A DNA stretch of 64,000 nt. It comes from Pantoea sp. RIT-PI-b (lineage in GTDB: Bacteria; Pseudomonadota; Gammaproteobacteria; Enterobacterales; Enterobacteriaceae). The stretch is taken from assembly GCF_001187905.1 (NCBI RefSeq), contig NZ_LGIS01000030.1, positions 1 to 64,000 on the forward strand, given 5' to 3'. Made by a program: the position numbers and the translations under genes. Positions 18,419 through 28,199 of this stretch are shown here, in pieces; position 1 is the first letter of the stretch; every line of letters begins with the position of its first letter. The notes under the pieces were generated by a model, which was not told where the DNA came from, searched no databases, and worked only from the letters and a program-made list of their open reading frames with translations.

Positions 18419-20173
18419 ATGTCATTCACCTTGCGCCCGTACCAACAAGAGGCGGTTGACGCCACCCTCAACCATTTCCGCCGTCATACCACGCCTGCGG
18501 TAATTGTGCTGCCGACCGGTGCCGGAAAAAGCCTGGTGATTGCCGAACTGGCCAGGTTGGCGCGCGGCCGCGTGTTAGTGCTGGCGCATGTCAAAGAGTT
18601 GGTGGAGCAGAACCACAGTAAATATCAGGCATATGGTCTGCAGGCGGATATCTTCACCGCCGGTTTGCAGCGCAAACAGAGCGCCAGCAAAGTGGTATTT
18701 GGCAGCGTACAGTCGGTGGCGCGTAATCTTGAACGCTTCGACAGCGCCTTTTCATTGGTCATCGTCGATGAATGTCATCGCATTAGCGATAACGAAGAGA
18801 GCCAGTATCAGCTGCTGTTTGCCCATTTGCGCCAGCATAATCCACAGCTGCGACTGCTGGGATTGACCGCTACGCCCTTCCGCCTCGGCAAAGGCTGGAT
18901 TTATCAGTTCCACTACCACGGCATGGTGCGTGGCGATGATAACGCGCTGTTTCGCGACTGCATTTACGAGCTGCCGCTGCGCTACATGATTAAACATGGC
19001 TTTCTGGTGCCGCCGGAGCGGCTGGATATGCCGGTAGTGCAGTACGATTTCAGCCGGTTGATCCCACAAAATAACGGTCTGTTTAGCGAGGCCGATCTGA
19101 ACCGCGAGCTGAAACAACAGCATCGCGTAACGCCACATATTATCCGGCAGATCGTTGAGTTCGCTGAGGATCGCCGCGGCGTGATGGTGTTTGCCTCAAC
19201 CGTGGAACATGCGCGCGAAATCCTGACGCTGCTGCCAGAGAACAGCGCGCTGGTGTCGGCCGAAACGGCGGTGAAAGATCGCGATCGCTTGATTGGTGCC
19301 TTCAAAGCGCAACAGCTGAAGTTTCTGGTCAACGTCGCGGTGCTAACCACCGGTTTTGACGCACCTCACGTTGATTTGATTGCCATTCTGCGTCCGACCG
19401 AATCCGTTAGTCTATATCAACAAATTGTTGGGCGCGGCTTACGCCTGTCGCCGGGAAAAACCGATTGTCTGGTGCTGGATTATGCTGGCAATCCGCACGA
19501 TCTTTTCACGCCGGAAGTGGGCGCACCAAAAGGCGCCAGCGACAATCAGCCGGTGCAGGTTTTCTGTCCTGCCTGCGGTTTCGCCAATACCTTCTGGGGC
19601 AAAGCGACGGAAGATGGCCACATCATCGAGCATTTTGGGCGCCGCTGTCAGGGCGTGCTGGAAGATGATGAAGGCCAGCGCGAACAGTGTGATTATCGCT
19701 TCCGCTTTAAAAGCTGTACGGATTGCGGCGCCGAGAATGACATCGCCGCACGCCGCTGCCAGCAGTGCGACAAAATTCTTGTCGATCCAGATGACATGCT
19801 GAAAGCCGCGTTGAAACTGAAGGATGCACGCGTGCTGCGCTGTGCAGGCATGACGCTGGAACAAGGGCGCGACGACAAAGGCGAGTGGCTGAAAGCGACC
19901 TATTTTGATGAAGATGGCACCAGCGTGAGCGAGCGCTTTCGCCTGCAAACGCCGGCGCAGCGCAAAGCCTTCGAGCAGCTGTTTATGCGTCCGCATCAGC
20001 GTGCGCCGGGCGTGGAGCTCGGCTGGCAAACCGCTGCTGATGTCATTGCGCTGCAACCTTTACTGCGTCATCCGGACTTTGTGGTGGCGCGCGCAAAAGG
20101 GCACTTCTGGCAGATTCGTGAAAAAATGTTTGATTATCAAGGACGTTATCGTCGCGCCAACGAACTGCGCTGA
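18419..20173 (+). CDS. radD: DNA repair helicase-like protein RadD (YejH)
   Basis: Superfamily 2 ATPase that helps RecA-dependent double-strand break repair and resistance to radiation and crosslinks. The ATG at 18419 gives 584 residues (E. coli RadD 586) starting [13 protein letters not shown]. Walker A is PTGAGKS (32-38) and motif II is DECH. Motif VI region [13 protein letters not shown] is present. The C-terminal part has zinc-finger-like cysteine pairs ([18 protein letters not shown]). It is divergent from rsuA with about 165 bases between starts. The open frame extends 42 codons upstream without homology. Confidence 0.94.
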   Translation: MSFTLRPYQQEAVDATLNHFRRHTTPAVIVLPTGAGKSLVIAELARLARGRVLVLAHVKELVEQNHSKYQAYGLQADIFTAGLQRKQSASKVVFGSVQSVARNLERFDSAFSLVIVDECHRISDNEESQYQLLFAHLRQHNPQLRLLGLTATPFRLGKGWIYQFHYHGMVRGDDNALFRDCIYELPLRYMIKHGFLVPPERLDMPVVQYDFSRLIPQNNGLFSEADLNRELKQQHRVTPHIIRQIVEFAEDRRGVMVFASTVEHAREILTLLPENSALVSAETAVKDRDRLIGAFKAQQLKFLVNVAVLTTGFDAPHVDLIAILRPTESVSLYQQIVGRGLRLSPGKTDCLVLDYAGNPHDLFTPEVGAPKGASDNQPVQVFCPACGFANTFWGKATEDGHIIEHFGRRCQGVLEDDEGQREQCDYRFRFKSCTDCGAENDIAARRCQQCDKILVDPDDMLKAALKLKDARVLRCAGMTLEQGRDDKGEWLKATYFDEDGTSVSERFRLQTPAQRKAFEQLFMRPHQRAPGVELGWQTAADVIALQPLLRHPDFVVARAKGHFWQIREKMFDYQGRYRRANELR

Positions 20174-20186
20174 GCGGCGGAATCAT

Positions 20187-20216
20187 TTGCCCCTGACACC
20201 CCATTGGCGCTATAAT
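20187..20216 (+). promoter_or_regulatory. Probable sigma-70 promoter of rplY
   Basis: A perfect -10 hexamer TATAAT (20211-20216) with a GC-rich discriminator (GCCGCCCGC) follows a weak -35 (TTGCCC, 20187-20192) at 18-base spacing. GC-rich discriminators are typical of growth-rate-controlled ribosomal promoters. The start would be about 20222, giving a leader of roughly 80 bases. Confidence 0.6.
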
Positions 20217-20304
20217 GCCGCCCGCTTTTGCATCCGTAAAAGCAGTTTGAATAACCGTCCTGTTGCTGGGTCGCCTGTAGCAGGAATTATTGAAGAGATA
20301 TCAA

Positions 20305-20589
20305 ATGTTCACTATTAATGCTGAAGTACGTAAAGACCAGGGTAAGGGTGCGAGCCGCCGCCTGCGTGTAGCAAACAAATTCCCAGCCATCATCTATGGC
20401 GGTAATGAAGCACCAGTTGCTATCGAACTGGACCACGACGCTGTGATGAACGTGCAGGTTAAACCTGAGTTCTACAGCGAAGTGCTGACCATCGCTGTTG
20501 ATGGTAAAGAAATCAAAGTTAAAGCTCAGGCGGTACAGCGTCATCCGTTCAAGCCAAAACTGCACCACATCGACTTCGTTCGCGCTTAA
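20305..20589 (+). CDS. rplY: 50S ribosomal protein L25
   Basis: Binds 5S rRNA in the large ribosomal subunit. It has 94 residues from the ATG at 20305, the same length as E. coli L25, with GAAGAG upstream. The sequence [21 protein letters not shown] and the end [15 protein letters not shown] are typical of the short single-domain form without the CTC extension. It is followed by a strong terminator. In E. coli yejK comes next, but here a large autotransporter gene is interposed. Confidence 0.97.
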   Translation: MFTINAEVRKDQGKGASRRLRVANKFPAIIYGGNEAPVAIELDHDAVMNVQVKPEFYSEVLTIAVDGKEIKVKAQAVQRHPFKPKLHHIDFVRA

Positions 20590-20613
20590 TCGCTAAATGA
20601 GTTGAAGGTAGAA

Positions 20614-20644
20614 GGGTCGGTTGCGAAACCGGCCCTTTTATTTT
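20614..20644 (+). terminator. Rho-independent terminator of rplY
   Basis: GGGTCGGTT-gcga-AACCGGCCC hairpin (20614-20635) followed by TTTTATTTT, 25 bases after the rplY stop. The stem has one G-T pair. Confidence 0.9.
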
Positions 20645-20808
20645 GTCTGCATGATTAAGCGTTAATCCCTGCCTCCGCCCTCACCGCGTTAAAATAATTA
20701 TCCGCACTTAAATTCTTTGAGACGTTTCTGCGTCAGCTTTCGCTCGATTACATGAAATTATGCCGCCTTTCTTCCTGCTTTTAGGAAATTATCAGAAAGG
20801 GAATTCAT

Positions 20809-23800
20809 GTGAAAAAGGCCATCATCATTTCTTACGGCACGCTGTTTATCTGCCTGTCGTCGTCTGCTGGCGTTATGCGCCATGACACTAATGTGCAGGA
20901 CTATCGCGACTTTGCGGAAAATATGGGCAAATACCGCGTTGGGGTCAGCAATATTCCGGTTTATAAGAAAAATGGTGAGCTAGCCGGCTTGCTTGATTTC
21001 CCAATGCCTGATTTTGGCGCTGTTTCGCGGCGCGGTACCTGGACTCTTACCGAGGCTTCCTATGCGCTTGGCGTTCGTCATGCAACAGGACTCAATCCTT
21101 TTTATGGTGGAGCATCAGAATACTCGAAACGTTATTGGGTCATTAATCCTAATATAGTGCCAGAACCTATTGATCAGGACTTCAGTGCAGCACGGCTGAA
21201 CAAAGTAGTAACGGAAACAGCCCCAGCTGCTCGTGTTGAGAGTAGTGAATTAAAGAATGGACACCTCTCACGTTACATTGCCTACACGCGACTCGGTTCT
21301 GGGAATATGGTGCAAATTAATGATGATCAAACCAGCACAGATTGGATAGCAGGAGCATATAAGTGGCTAGCAGGAGGAGCTATTAATCCTGAAGGTGTAA
21401 GTTTCAGTAATAATTATCTCTACTGGACCCAATATTCTCCCGAACACGTACTTTCTTCCCCTCTGTCAATCGCCCCAATATCGGGTGATAGTGGCAGCCC
21501 TTATTACGTTTATGACTCAGTGGATAAGCAATGGAAGCTCGCCGCTGTCTTTTCAGGCTTCTGGAAAAGTGATGCATATGGGTATCGTTCTTTATCAACC
21601 CTGATACCTGATAATTTTTTAGCTGACATCATTGCCGCGAATACCTCACCCGACGTTACCGACATTGCTGGTGCAGGAGATGTTTTCTGGAATACCGCCA
21701 CTATTGACCAGGGCAATAAACAGTGGAGCTGGCAGGGCCTCGCCGAAAAATATCGCCATCTTGCACCCGGAAAAGCCTCGCTGGAAGAACTCGATGCAAG
21801 CAAGGATATCCGCTTTAACGGCGCGGGCGGCGACATTATCCTCAGCGATGCCGTTAACCTCGGCGCCGGCAAGCTGCAGTTCTCGAATAACTACAGGGTA
21901 AAATCAGCCGCAGGCGCTGACGCCACCTGGGTTGGCGGCGGTATTGAAGTCGACGCGGACAAAAAGGTGCTGTGGCAGGTCAACGGCCTGGCAGACGATG
22001 ACCTGCATAAAATCGGCGCCGGTACGCTGCACGTTAACGCCACAGGTAAAAACGACGGCGGCCTGAACGTCGGCGATGGCACCGTGATCCTCGATCAGCA
22101 GGCCGACGCTCAGGGCAACCAGCAGGCGTTCTCGCGCGTGACGATCGTCAGCGGCCGTCCGACCGTGGTGTTCAATAATGATAATCAGGTGGCAGGCGAC
22201 GATATCTTCTTCGGCTATCGCGGTGGCAGGCTGGATCTCAACGGCCACGACCTGACGATGAAGCGAATCAACCACACCGACTCCGGCGCCACGCTGCTGA
22301 ACCAGAGCGCCGATCGCGCCTCGAGCCTGACGCTGACCGGCTTCAGCCCCGCCGATATCACCATCCAGGAGTGGAACTCCGCCACCCACAGCGGCAGCGT
22401 CGGCGATATTTACGAAGACTGGAACGACCGCTCGCAGCGCATCGAATACTTCCAGCTGAAAACCGGCACCTACAGCTACTTCCCGACCAATCAGCAGGAT
22501 AACAGCTACTGGAAATACATCGGCTTTGACGCCGAAGAGGCGAAAACCTATCGCGCCATGCAGTTTAATGACTTGGTGTTTCGCGGCTACCTGGGCTCCG
22601 ATTCTGCGGATGGCGTCAACGGTAAATTTGATTTCAACTTCTCTCCGGCACTGGCCGCCACGAAACTGGCGCTGACCGGCGGCGGCAATCTCAGCGGCGA
22701 TATCAACCTGAATAACGGCACGCTGCTGCTCTCCGGCCAGCCGGTGCCGCACGCCGGTGGCCTGATTATTGATGACGACTGGAGCACCTCAACCTTTATC
22801 GCCGACAACATTGTTGCTGCCAGCAATACGCGCCTGCAGGTGGGCGAATACGCGCAGGTGAAGGCGAATATTCAAGCCGGGGACAGCAGCCAGGTAATGC
22901 TGGGCTATCAGCCCGGCGCGGAGGCTCAGCAACAGATTTTACGCTGCGTCTCACCAGTGCAGAGCACCGCCACCTCCTGTGAAACCGCCTCGCGCGATGC
23001 CGCGGCGTTAAGCGCCCTGCCCGCCAGCACCGTGCACGGCGATATCACCCTCGGCGATCAGGCGGAGCTTTACCTCGGCAAGGTCGACTTCCGCGGCCGC
23101 ATCACCGATCGCAACGCGGCCCGGGTAACGATGTCGGGCGACACCTTCTGGAATCTAACCGGCGACAGCCGCATGCAGCACCTGAACGCGCCGCAGGGCG
23201 GCATCATCTCTGCGCTGTCCGACAACCATAAAACCTGGACACCAAAGCAGCTGTGGGTGGAAAACCTTTACGCCAGTAATCTGCAGCTGGGATTTGGTAT
23301 CGCCCCGCAGACCGGCATCAGCGACAGCCTGTACGTTGATAAATCGGCACAGGGCAGCGGCAACACGCTCGACCTCGGCTTTATGCTCGGCGAAACCTTC
23401 CCGGACAAGGTGCCAAACCAGATCGTGCTGCTGGATACGCCAGCTGGCACCGCGCATGACTACTTCACCCTGCCGCCCATCAAACGGGGCTTCTCCGTCT
23501 ATTCTCCCGACTATCAGGTGATTGAAACCGATGGCCGCGTGAAGTGGGTGATCGCCAAAACGCCGGTGCCGGTGGTTGATCCGGCACCTGAACCGAAGCC
23601 TGATCCGATTGTTGACCCGACGCCGGAGCCAAAACCAGAACCGGTTGTCGATCCCGCGCCAGAGCCAAAACCAGAACCGGTTGTCGATCCCGCGCCAGAA
23701 CCGGGCAAGCCGGAAGACTGGTTTAACATCAGCGATAATGACGGCCTGCTTCACAGCACCCGCGCGCTGCTGGCCTCACGTCAGTATCTGTTCAGCGAGA

Positions 23801-24624
23801 CGGCGGCGTCACTCAATGACCGCGCGCAGACATTGCGCGGCGATGCGCAGATGCACGGCGTCTGGGGCGGCTACAGCTATAACCGTGGCGGCATTGCTGA
23901 CGTCAGCATCCGCCAGCAGAGCTTTGAACTGGGCGTGGATAAACAGGTCGGCGCATGGCGCGTCGGTCTGATGGCCAGCCACGGCCAGGGCAGCGGTAAA
24001 GGGATGGGATCGATCAGCCATCAGCTCAGCACGCTCGGCACTTACGCCAGCTGGCTGGCAGACGGCGGCTGGTTTGCCGATCTGGCAGCGCGCTATATGC
24101 ATCTGCGCCAGGACCTCAAGCTCGACCCGGCGCTGGAAGTGAAAGGGACGCAGCGTAGCAGCCAGATGCTGGCGGCGAGCGCTAAAGTCGGACGCCAGAT
24201 GCCGCTGTTCGACGATTCGTTTACTCTGTCATCCTTTGTGGAAACCCGCGTGGGCTATCTGCCGGGCTATCGGTTACAGGGCTACGACGCCAGGATCACG
24301 TTGAGCAGCGCCACGCCGTGGTCGGTGTCGCCGGGTTTTGAGCTGAGAAAGCGTGGATTAGGTTCAGTGTTGCCAGGCGTGTCGCTGTTTGCCGGCATCA
24401 GCAAACAGTATTCACCAGGCAGCAGCGGCTCAACGCTGACGCTCGCCGACAGCCACGCCAGCCGCACGTACGATGCGTGGAGCGATAACCGCTATCGCCT
24501 GCACGCCGGGTTTGAAGGTCAGATTAGCGAGAACTGGTCACTGCAGGTAGGCGCGAAGCACAGTGCTGGCGGGAAGTTTCAGACCGATACCGCATTCAAC
24601 GGAGCGCTGAACTATTCCTTCTGA
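20809..24624 (+). CDS. Serine-protease autotransporter (type Va, peptidase S6-like)
   Basis: A 1271-residue surface protein. A signal peptide (about 1-20) precedes an S6-type protease domain (about 22-275) with a plausible triad of His91 (GVRHATG), Asp124 (DQDFSAARLNKVVTE) and Ser228 (GDSGSP). A long beta-helical passenger with glycine/asparagine-rich repeats follows (about 300-910). Next come a proline-rich linker of 12-residue repeats (about 920-970) and an autotransporter beta-barrel (about 1000-1271) ending NYSF. Start is GTG with AAAGGG seven bases before. The SPATE interdomain cleavage motif (EVNNLNKRM type) is not seen, so the passenger may stay cell-attached. The gene is an insertion relative to E. 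coli, and the protease domain is visibly poorer in GC than the rest. Substrate is unknown. Confidence 0.9.
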   Translation: MKKAIIISYGTLFICLSSSAGVMRHDTNVQDYRDFAENMGKYRVGVSNIPVYKKNGELAGLLDFPMPDFGAVSRRGTWTLTEASYALGVRHATGLNPFYGGASEYSKRYWVINPNIVPEPIDQDFSAARLNKVVTETAPAARVESSELKNGHLSRYIAYTRLGSGNMVQINDDQTSTDWIAGAYKWLAGGAINPEGVSFSNNYLYWTQYSPEHVLSSPLSIAPISGDSGSPYYVYDSVDKQWKLAAVFSGFWKSDAYGYRSLSTLIPDNFLADIIAANTSPDVTDIAGAGDVFWNTATIDQGNKQWSWQGLAEKYRHLAPGKASLEELDASKDIRFNGAGGDIILSDAVNLGAGKLQFSNNYRVKSAAGADATWVGGGIEVDADKKVLWQVNGLADDDLHKIGAGTLHVNATGKNDGGLNVGDGTVILDQQADAQGNQQAFSRVTIVSGRPTVVFNNDNQVAGDDIFFGYRGGRLDLNGHDLTMKRINHTDSGATLLNQSADRASSLTLTGFSPADITIQEWNSATHSGSVGDIYEDWNDRSQRIEYFQLKTGTYSYFPTNQQDNSYWKYIGFDAEEAKTYRAMQFNDLVFRGYLGSDSADGVNGKFDFNFSPALAATKLALTGGGNLSGDINLNNGTLLLSGQPVPHAGGLIIDDDWSTSTFIADNIVAASNTRLQVGEYAQVKANIQAGDSSQVMLGYQPGAEAQQQILRCVSPVQSTATSCETASRDAAALSALPASTVHGDITLGDQAELYLGKVDFRGRITDRNAARVTMSGDTFWNLTGDSRMQHLNAPQGGIISALSDNHKTWTPKQLWVENLYASNLQLGFGIAPQTGISDSLYVDKSAQGSGNTLDLGFMLGETFPDKVPNQIVLLDTPAGTAHDYFTLPPIKRGFSVYSPDYQVIETDGRVKWVIAKTPVPVVDPAPEPKPDPIVDPTPEPKPEPVVDPAPEPKPEPVVDPAPEPGKPEDWFNISDNDGLLHSTRALLASRQYLFSETAASLNDRAQTLRGDAQMHGVWGGYSYNRGGIADVSIRQQSFELGVDKQVGAWRVGLMASHGQGSGKGMGSISHQLSTLGTYASWLADGGWFADLAARYMHLRQDLKLDPALEVKGTQRSSQMLAASAKVGRQMPLFDDSFTLSSFVETRVGYLPGYRLQGYDARITLSSATPWSVSPGFELRKRGLGSVLPGVSLFAGISKQYSPGSSGSTLTLADSHASRTYDAWSDNRYRLHAGFEGQISENWSLQVGAKHSAGGKFQTDTAFNGALNYSF
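23590..23697 (+). repeat. Three tandem 36-bp repeats coding for the proline-rich linker
   Basis: Units at 23590-23625, 23626-23661 and 23662-23697 encode EPKPDPIVDPTP, EPKPEPVVDPAP and EPKPEPVVDPAP. The last two are identical at DNA level, and the first is diverged. Such in-frame repeats can change number by slipped-strand events without breaking the frame, altering the distance between passenger and barrel. Confidence 0.9.
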
Positions 24625-24641
24625 GGATCGCGGTTCTGATA

Positions 24642-24673
24642 AAAAAGCCGGGCAATCTTCTGCCCGGCTTTTT
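24642..24673. terminator. Bidirectional terminator between the autotransporter gene and yejK
   Basis: AAAAAGCCGGGCA and TGCCCGGCTTTTT form a 13-base perfect stem around ATCTTC. A- and T-runs on both sides let it stop both convergent transcripts. It ends four bases before the yejK stop codon. Confidence 0.92.
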
Positions 24674-24676
24674 CAT

Positions 24677-25681
24677 TTATTTACTGCTGGTGCGCCGCTG
24701 TAGCTGATCGCGCAGATTAGGCGGCGTGCCTTTAATGGTCAGCGTATCGGTAGTGGGATCCCAGAAAATACGTTCGCCAAGCAGCATCGCATCAAAATTC
24801 AGGGTTAATCCGCCACCGCTACCGGCAAACTTGGTGAGCTGACGCAGCGTACTGCGGTCGGCAGGGAAGCTCTCTTCCAGCTCGTAACCCTGCTCCTGAG
24901 TAAAAGCCTGGAAGGTTTTTTCCCCCAGCGGCGGCAGTTCGCTCGACAGATCTTCCAGCGCGATCTCTTCGCCTGCCTGCAGCTGCTCGTTGCAATAGCT
25001 GTAAACCTGCTGGCGATAATTCTGGCGTTCGTTTTTATCCAGCTCCGACTCGGCGCAGTAATCATCCACCGCTTGCAGCAGACCGCGGTTTTGCGCTTTG
25101 GTGTCCAAACCTACGCTGGCGCCAAGGAAATCCATAAAAAAGTCAGCCACTTTACGGCCAACGCGACCGCGCAGGAACGTCAGATAACGCGTCGATTCTG
25201 GATTGGTTTCCCATTCGGTGAGATCGATACGCGCCACGATATCCGCATGGTTGATGTCGAGATAATGGGTGCTGCTGATATCAAGCTGCTCGTTGACGCG
25301 CATGCTCGACTGGCTGTTCAACACCGCAATCAGCAAATATTCGACGGCCAGATAGCGATAGTGCAGGAACAGCACCACGCCACCTTCCGCAAACGTATAT
25401 TTGCTCAGTTCATCGCGCAAACGACCGGTCGCCGCGCGGCTAAATGCCAGAAAGTCATCTTCCCCTTTGCGGCAGTTACGCAGCGCATCGGCCAGCTCGC
25501 TATCCTCGTTAAACAAGCCGTAGGCTTTGCTTTTCGCGCTATAAACCCGGTGCAGCTCTTCCGCCATCTCTTCAACCGCGCGGGTGGCCGGCAGCAAGGT
25601 ATCGCGCAGCACCAGTTCCAGCTGGTTTTCATCACGTTTAACTAACTGGTGCAGGGCAATCTGGTCGATATCCAGACTCAT
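24677..25681 (-). CDS. yejK: Nucleoid-associated protein YejK (NdpA)
   Basis: A conserved nucleoid-associated protein, reported to bind DNA and to interact with topoisomerases. The ATG at 25681 has AAAGGAGAG upstream and gives 334 residues (E. coli 335), starting [18 protein letters not shown]. The frame opens 13 codons further upstream without support. The conserved segments ([39 protein letters not shown]) match the 37-kDa nucleoid protein family. It is divergent from yejL. Confidence 0.95.
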   Translation of the reverse strand: MSLDIDQIALHQLVKRDENQLELVLRDTLLPATRAVEEMAEELHRVYSAKSKAYGLFNEDSELADALRNCRKGEDDFLAFSRAATGRLRDELSKYTFAEGGVVLFLHYRYLAVEYLLIAVLNSQSSMRVNEQLDISSTHYLDINHADIVARIDLTEWETNPESTRYLTFLRGRVGRKVADFFMDFLGASVGLDTKAQNRGLLQAVDDYCAESELDKNERQNYRQQVYSYCNEQLQAGEEIALEDLSSELPPLGEKTFQAFTQEQGYELEESFPADRSTLRQLTKFAGSGGGLTLNFDAMLLGERIFWDPTTDTLTIKGTPPNLRDQLQRRTSSK

Positions 25682-25839
25682 GGTAGACTCTCCTTTTAGC
25701 TCAGGCGCGTATTCAAACACCGCCCGCAGCCGCTTTCAACTGCCAGCACAAACTGATCGCTCTGCTTGCGATAAAATTGCGGAAAAAAGTGCATTGTTAC
25801 GGTAATATACCGCCTTTTCACCCTTGATTAGACGACGAT

Positions 25840-26067
25840 ATGCCACAATCATCCCGTTACAGTGACGAACGCGTGGAAAAGCTCCTCGCAGAGATGGCGC
25901 AAATTCTTGAGAAAGACAAAGCGCCAACCGACCTTTCCCTTATGGTATTGGGTAATATGGTAACTAATTTGATCAATACCAGCGTTTCACCGGCTCAGCG
26001 CCGCACGCTGGCACGATCTTTCGCGGAAGCGTTGCAGTCTTCCGTCCGCGACGATAACGCTCATTAA
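25840..26067 (+). CDS. yejL: YejL family protein (UPF0352)
   Basis: A small 75-residue cytoplasmic protein of the UPF0352 family with no known activity. It starts [19 protein letters not shown] and is predicted mainly helical ([16 protein letters not shown]). Length and position between yejK and yejM are as in E. coli. yejM begins 22 bases after its stop, so the two are probably co-transcribed. Confidence 0.93.
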   Translation: MPQSSRYSDERVEKLLAEMAQILEKDKAPTDLSLMVLGNMVTNLINTSVSPAQRRTLARSFAEALQSSVRDDNAH

Positions 26068-26089
26068 AATGCAGATCTGACCTCATAAT

Positions 26090-27844
26090 ATGGTAACCAA
26101 CCGGCAGCGCTACCGCGAAAAAGTCTCCCAGATGATCAGCTGGGGGCATTGGTTTGCCCTGTTTAATATTATCTTCGCGTTTATTTTAGGCAGCCGCTAT
26201 CTATTGGTTGCCGATTGGCCCGCGTCGCTTGCGGGTCGCATCTATGCCTTTACCAGTTGGATTGGCCACTTCAGCTTCATCGTTTTCGCCGGTTATCTGC
26301 TGATCATTTTTCCGCTCACCTTTGTGGTGATGTCTCAACGATTGCTCAGGGTGTTGTCGGCGATTATCGCCACCGCTGGGCTGACGCTGATTATGGTCGA
26401 CAGCGCAGTGTTCAGCCGCTTCCACCTGCACCTTAATCCGGTGGTGTGGGAGTTGGTGATTAACCCCGATCAAAGTGAGATGGCGCGCGACTGGCAGCTG
26501 ATGTTTATCAGCGTGCCGCTGATTTTTCTGATGGAGATGTTGTTCGCCACCTGGAGCTGGCAAAAGCTGCGCAGCCTTAACCGACGTTCATTCGGTAAGC
26601 CGCTGGCCGCGCTGTTTATCATCGCCTTCTTCGCCAGCCATCTGCTGTATATCTGGGCCGATGCCAACTTCTATCGCCCAATTACCATGCAGCGCGCCAA
26701 TCTACCGCTCTCTTATCCGATGACCGCGCGTCGCTTCCTGGAGCGCCACGGCCTGTTGGATGCGCAAGAGTATCAGCGCCGTCTGGTACAACAGGGCGAT
26801 CCGGAAGCGCTATCGGTGCAGTATCCGCTGAGTGACATTACTTTCCGCGATGCGGGTGCACGCCATAATCTGCTGGTGCTGACCGTCGATGGTCTGAATA
26901 ACGCCACGGTGGACAAAGCGCTGCCGTCGCTCAATCAATTTGCTAGCGAGAACGTGCGCTTCACGCAGCATTACAGCGCCGGACTGCAGCCTGAAAAAGG
27001 CTTGTTCGGTCTGTTCTATGGCATCTCCTCCAGCTATATGGATGGCGTGCTGGCATCACGCATGCCTTCCGCCCTGCTCAATGCGCTGAATGCGCAAGGT
27101 TATCAGTTCGGTTTATTCTCATCGGATGGCTTTAGTCAGCCGCTGTACCGTCAGGCATTGTTAGCCGATTATTCGCTACCGCAGGCCGATTCACAGCCCA
27201 ATAGCACCACCGTCACGCAGTGGCAAAACTGGCTCAACGGCCAGAAAGCCAATAGCGCGCCGTGGTTTTCATGGGTGGCGTTGAACGGCGTGACCATCAA
27301 TGGCGATACGCTGAAGGCGCGTCAACGCAGCTATTTGCGTCAGGCAAGTGATGTTGATGAACAGATCAATACCGTGCTGCAAACGCTGCAGCAGCGCGAT
27401 TTGCTGAAAAATACCGTGGTGGTGATTACGGCGCAGCGTGCCATCAATCTGGATAGTAATGATGACAATGCTGGCAATCGCGCGACGCTGCAGGTGCCGC
27501 TGGTGGTGCATTGGCCGAATACGCCAGCACAAACCATCGATCGCCTGACCAATCAGCAGGATGTGATGACCACGCTGATGCAGCGTCTGCTGCACGTGCG
27601 CACCAATCCCGTCAACTACTCGCAGGGTGAAGACCTGTTTGCCGCGCAACGTAGTCACAATTGGGTAGCGAGCAGCGAAGATGGCAAGCTGGTGATCACC
27701 ACGCCAACCCTGACGCTGGTGCTAAATAATAATGGCAGCTACAGCGCTTATGATGTCCACGGCAAGCCGCTGAAAGATCATAAACCGCAGCTGGCATTGT
27801 TGTTGCAGGTGCTGACGGAAGAGAAGCGCTTTGTCGCAAACTGA
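26090..27844 (+). CDS. yejM: YejM (PbgA/LapC), LPS-sensing inner-membrane protein
   Basis: Essential-type regulator of LPS synthesis that senses LPS in the outer leaflet of the inner membrane and acts through LapB to control FtsH proteolysis of LpxC. The 584 residues (E. coli 586) begin with about five membrane helices (to about residue 190). A positively charged linker follows, including the YPMTARRFLERHGLLD segment near the lipid A-binding site. The periplasmic part (about 245-584) has a sulfatase/phosphatase-like fold (NLLVLTVDGLNNATV). The Shine-Dalgarno is weak, which suggests coupling to yejL. Confidence 0.95.
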   Translation: MVTNRQRYREKVSQMISWGHWFALFNIIFAFILGSRYLLVADWPASLAGRIYAFTSWIGHFSFIVFAGYLLIIFPLTFVVMSQRLLRVLSAIIATAGLTLIMVDSAVFSRFHLHLNPVVWELVINPDQSEMARDWQLMFISVPLIFLMEMLFATWSWQKLRSLNRRSFGKPLAALFIIAFFASHLLYIWADANFYRPITMQRANLPLSYPMTARRFLERHGLLDAQEYQRRLVQQGDPEALSVQYPLSDITFRDAGARHNLLVLTVDGLNNATVDKALPSLNQFASENVRFTQHYSAGLQPEKGLFGLFYGISSSYMDGVLASRMPSALLNALNAQGYQFGLFSSDGFSQPLYRQALLADYSLPQADSQPNSTTVTQWQNWLNGQKANSAPWFSWVALNGVTINGDTLKARQRSYLRQASDVDEQINTVLQTLQQRDLLKNTVVVITAQRAINLDSNDDNAGNRATLQVPLVVHWPNTPAQTIDRLTNQQDVMTTLMQRLLHVRTNPVNYSQGEDLFAAQRSHNWVASSEDGKLVITTPTLTLVLNNNGSYSAYDVHGKPLKDHKPQLALLLQVLTEEKRFVAN

Positions 27845-27875
27845 TTAAATATGAGGCAGTTAAATAGCGCTCATC

Positions 27876-27903
27876 TTGCAATTGCGCGGGGAAACAGTAA
27901 TAT
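27876..27903 (+). promoter_or_regulatory. Probable promoter of tRNA-Pro
   Basis: TTGCAA (27876-27881), a 16-base spacer, then TAATAT (27898-27903), placing the start just before the mature tRNA at 27915. The short 5' leader suits processing by RNase P. Confidence 0.55.
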
Positions 27904-27914
27904 TCCTCCACGTT

Positions 27915-27991
27915 CGGCACGTAGCGCAGCCTGGTAGCGCACGGTCATGGGGTGTCCGGGGTCGGAGGTTCAAATCCTCTCGTGCCGACCA
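27915..27991 (+). tRNA. proL: tRNA-Pro (anticodon GGG)
   Basis: The 77-base sequence begins CGGCACG and ends CGTGCCG-ACCA, giving a full acceptor stem with an encoded CCA end. The D-loop (AGCGCAGCCTGGTAGCGC) and T-arm (GGAGGTTCAAATCCTC) are intact. The anticodon GGG is at 27949-27951, preceded by U33. One U-U pair in the anticodon stem is also present in E. coli proL. It reads CCC/CCU proline codons. Its position downstream of yejM is as in E. coli. I see no integrase or duplicated 3' end beside it. Confidence 0.96.
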
Positions 27992-28003
27992 AATTCCCAA
28001 AAA

Positions 28004-28027
28004 AGCAGCCTTTAAGGCTGCTTTTTT
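28004..28027 (+). terminator. Rho-independent terminator of tRNA-Pro
   Basis: AGCAGCC-tttaa-GGCTGCT hairpin preceded by A's and followed by a T-run, 12 bases past the tRNA. Confidence 0.9.
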
Positions 28028-28199
28028 ATTGCCTATATCTTTGGCATTAGGATATGCATCTGCCTGAAACTTAGCGGATTAAATTACCAGATTAGTGCCA
28101 GAGTATGCCTTATTACCATTTGCAATCAGTCAGTTACCGAAAGAAACTTAAGCAGTTCAAGATCACATTTTCGGATAATTGTGACGGCACTTCATCAAA

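Noticed and set aside
21904..22752. 282-codon minus-strand frame inside the autotransporter gene
   Set aside because: Antisense to the GC-rich passenger region, with low-complexity valine/alanine-rich composition caused by codon bias on the other strand.
23590..23697. Regularly repeated 36-bp units as a possible CRISPR array
   Set aside because: The units are contiguous without spacers and encode an in-frame proline-rich linker.
27915..27991. tRNA-Pro as an integration site of a genomic island
   Set aside because: No integrase gene and no repeat of the tRNA 3' end was seen downstream; the next genes show no mobile-element traits.
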